DNA of 42,500 bases from Prorocentrum cordatum. Lineage: Eukaryota > Sar > Dinophyceae > Prorocentrales > Prorocentraceae. Under the pieces are notes generated by a model, which saw nothing but the letters and a program-made list of their open reading frames with translations, did not search any database and was not told where the DNA came from. This document shows positions 41,161-42,500 of this stretch, in pieces. Numbering within the stretch: position 1 is the first letter of the stretch; each line of letters opens with the position of its first letter. The position numbers and the translations under genes are program-made. The stretch lies in contig CAUYUJ010002077.1 in NCBI GenBank assembly GCA_963575745.1, forward strand, positions 1-42,500. Reading direction: 5' to 3'.

Positions 41161-41270
41161 TGAGTGGTTTAGCGAGCTCTCTCTGTTCTCAACCCCCCAA
41201 CCCCCCTTCTTCCCCTTCGGGGAGGGGTTTACCCCTCCCCCTCCCCCCTCCCCCTGGGCCTGGAGAGGGA
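41161..41270 (+). repeat. dispersed leader repeat, copy 2
   Basis: GAGTGGTTTAGCGAGCTC, CCCCTTCGGGGAGGGG and CCCTCCCCCTGGGCCTGGA match 10594-10720 in order. GAGGGGTTTACCCCTC forms a 6-bp stem at about 41222-41237. Confidence 0.6.
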
Positions 41271-41387
41271 GTTCCGCGGGTGGCCAGGGGGGTCTTTTTC
41301 GACTCCTGGGAGGGCCAAAAAACGACGACCCTCACGAGGATTCTGGCCCCGACGGGGGGACGCCAAAAAAATCCTCTCCTCTTCTGT

Positions 41388-41538
41388 GAAGCCAGAATCA
41401 TTGATTTTACTACGGTTTCGGCCCCATTTTGGCCTTCTGAGGGGGCAGCGCTCCTCTTCCTTGTTCTCAAAATCATTGATTTTACTAAGGTTTTGGGCTC
41501 ATTTTGTCTTTCTCAGGGGGTAGCGCTCATTTGCGCTT
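41388..41538 (+). repeat. 75-bp tandem pair with AATCATTGATTTTA
   Basis: Two units of 75 bp (word at 41397 and 41472), each with GGTTT...GGCYYCATTTTG and AGGGGGYAGCGCTC. A similar AATCATTGATTTT lies at 19270. Confidence 0.85.
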
Positions 41539-41539
41539 C

Positions 41540-41776
41540 TGAGGAGGTCGCAAGAGGCCCCCAAGAGGCCCCAAGATGCCCCCAGGAGGCTCCCAAGAGG
41601 CCTCCAAGAGGCCCCCAAGAGGCCCCCCAGAGGCCCCCAGAGGCTCCCAACAGGCTCCCAAGAGGCCCCCACGAGGCCCCCAGAGCCCCCAAGAGGCTCC
41701 CAAGAGGCCGCCAAGAGCTCCCCAAGAGGCCCCCAAGAGGCCCCAAGAGGCCCCCAAGAGGCCCCCAAGAGGCCCC
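41540..41776. repeat. AAGAGGCCCC block
   Basis: Dense, regular 10-11-mer CCCCAAGAGGC, more uniform than the older blocks at 11, 17 and 19 kb. Gly/Leu/Ala/Ser/Trp frames on minus are artefacts. Confidence 0.93.
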
Positions 41777-42000
41777 ACGAGGAGCCCGAACGACTCACAC
41801 CAGGACGAGGGGCCCGAACGACTCACACCACGAAGAGCCCGAACGACTCACACCACAAGGAGGGGCCCGAACGACTCATACCAGGACGAGGCGCCCGACC
41901 GACTCACACCACGAGGAGCCCGAACGACTCACACCACGACGCGGGCCTCCAACGACTCACACCACGAGGAGCCCGAACGAGTCACACCAGGAGGAGGGGC
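41777..42000. repeat. 27-bp tandem array, eight units
   Basis: Unit GAGGAGCCCGAACGACTCAC, then ACCACGA, with lengths of 25-29 bp. Embedded between two AAGAGGCCCC blocks. Confidence 0.9.
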
Positions 42001-42190
42001 AGCGCTCATACAAGCCCCCCAAGAGGGCCCCCAGAGGTCCACCAGATGGCCCCAAGAGGTCCCCAGATGGCCCACAGGAGGTCCCCAGGAGGCACCACGA
42101 GGCCTCCATGAGGCCCCCAAGATAACCCCAAGAGGTCCCCAAGAGGCCCCCAGAGGCGCCGAAGACGCCCCAAGAGGCCTCCGAGCGGCT
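42001..42190. repeat. AAGAGGCCCC block, second part
   Basis: Continues the 41540 block after the 27-bp array, with CCCAGATGGCCC and CCCAAGAGGTCCCC variants. Confidence 0.88.
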
Positions 42191-42204
42191 TCCAAAAGAC
42201 ATAT

Positions 42205-42240
42205 ATTACTACTTCTTCTCCTACGATTACTGCTACTTGA

Positions 42241-42310
<70 letters not shown>

Positions 42311-42500
42311 ATAATAATAATACCCATACTCGTTTGACTACATCATCTCGTACTACTACTACTCCTACTACTCCTACTACTCCTACTACTCCCACTACTC
42401 GTACTACTACGATTCCTACTACTACTACTACTACTACTACTATTACTACTAGTACTAGTACTAGTACTAGTACTACAACTACTACTACTACTACTACTAC
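42205..42500. repeat. (TAC)n microsatellite at the window end
   Basis: TAC tract (42240-42310), TACTCC variants (42345-42395), then TAC and a CTAGTA hexamer patch (42445-42475). Truncated by the window edge. Confidence 0.95.

Overview
The window looks like nuclear DNA of a dinoflagellate. The decisive clue is a 22-nt dinoflagellate spliced-leader sequence on the minus strand at 33464-33485 (TCCGTAGCC...TTTTGGCTCAAG). It lies just upstream of a multi-ORF non-LTR retrotransposon. High GC, very high repeat density, no recognisable host gene, and reverse transcriptases of the type common in dinoflagellate genomes all agree. I found no rRNA, tRNA, CRISPR array, telomere or convincing host protein gene. 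Nearly all long open frames come from tandem repeats whose unit lacks stops in several frames.

Layout, left: 1-2670 is a 77-bp satellite. 2671-4740 holds short repeats and a 417-bp TAC microsatellite. 4743-5190 is a small inverted element carrying nine copies of the near-palindrome GTTACWGTAAC, with the central base T on the left and A on the right. 5455-6575 is a 22-bp array. 6955-7900 is GAT-rich, then CT-rich. 7936-10482 is a 2.5-kb fold-back element with terminal inverted repeats, collinear arms of nested tandem repeats and a perfect 20-bp hairpin at its centre.

Middle: 10.6-20 kb is dominated by degenerate blocks of an AAGAGGCCCC-type 10-11-mer arranged in larger modules, with an 85-bp-type GC-rich array (13.67-14.35 kb) and microsatellites. 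From 18.5 to 27 kb there is a cluster of small non-autonomous elements. One family (TTARGTCGGGC termini, about 160 bp, candidate 8-bp target duplications) has at least four copies plus a longer relative. Other inverted-repeat elements lie at 21.64-22.96 kb. A 43/49-bp array fills 23.13-24.49 kb.

Right: 27.24-33.49 kb is a nearly full-length, minus-strand LINE-like element. It has a spliced leader, a zinc-knuckle/coiled-coil ORF1, a second small ORF, and a broken ORF2 (AP endonuclease, reverse transcriptase, RNase H, Cys-rich tail). (TCC)n lies on both sides in the same orientation, so it appears to have inserted into a microsatellite. 38.33-40.99 kb holds a decayed reverse transcriptase of a different family. 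The rest is simple sequence, AT-rich around 35.1-35.96 kb, ending in another TAC microsatellite that runs off the window.

The only proteins with a readable function belong to retroelements. They would act together in target-primed reverse transcription, but both copies are damaged. The 18.5-27 kb elements show no transposase here and would depend on one supplied elsewhere.
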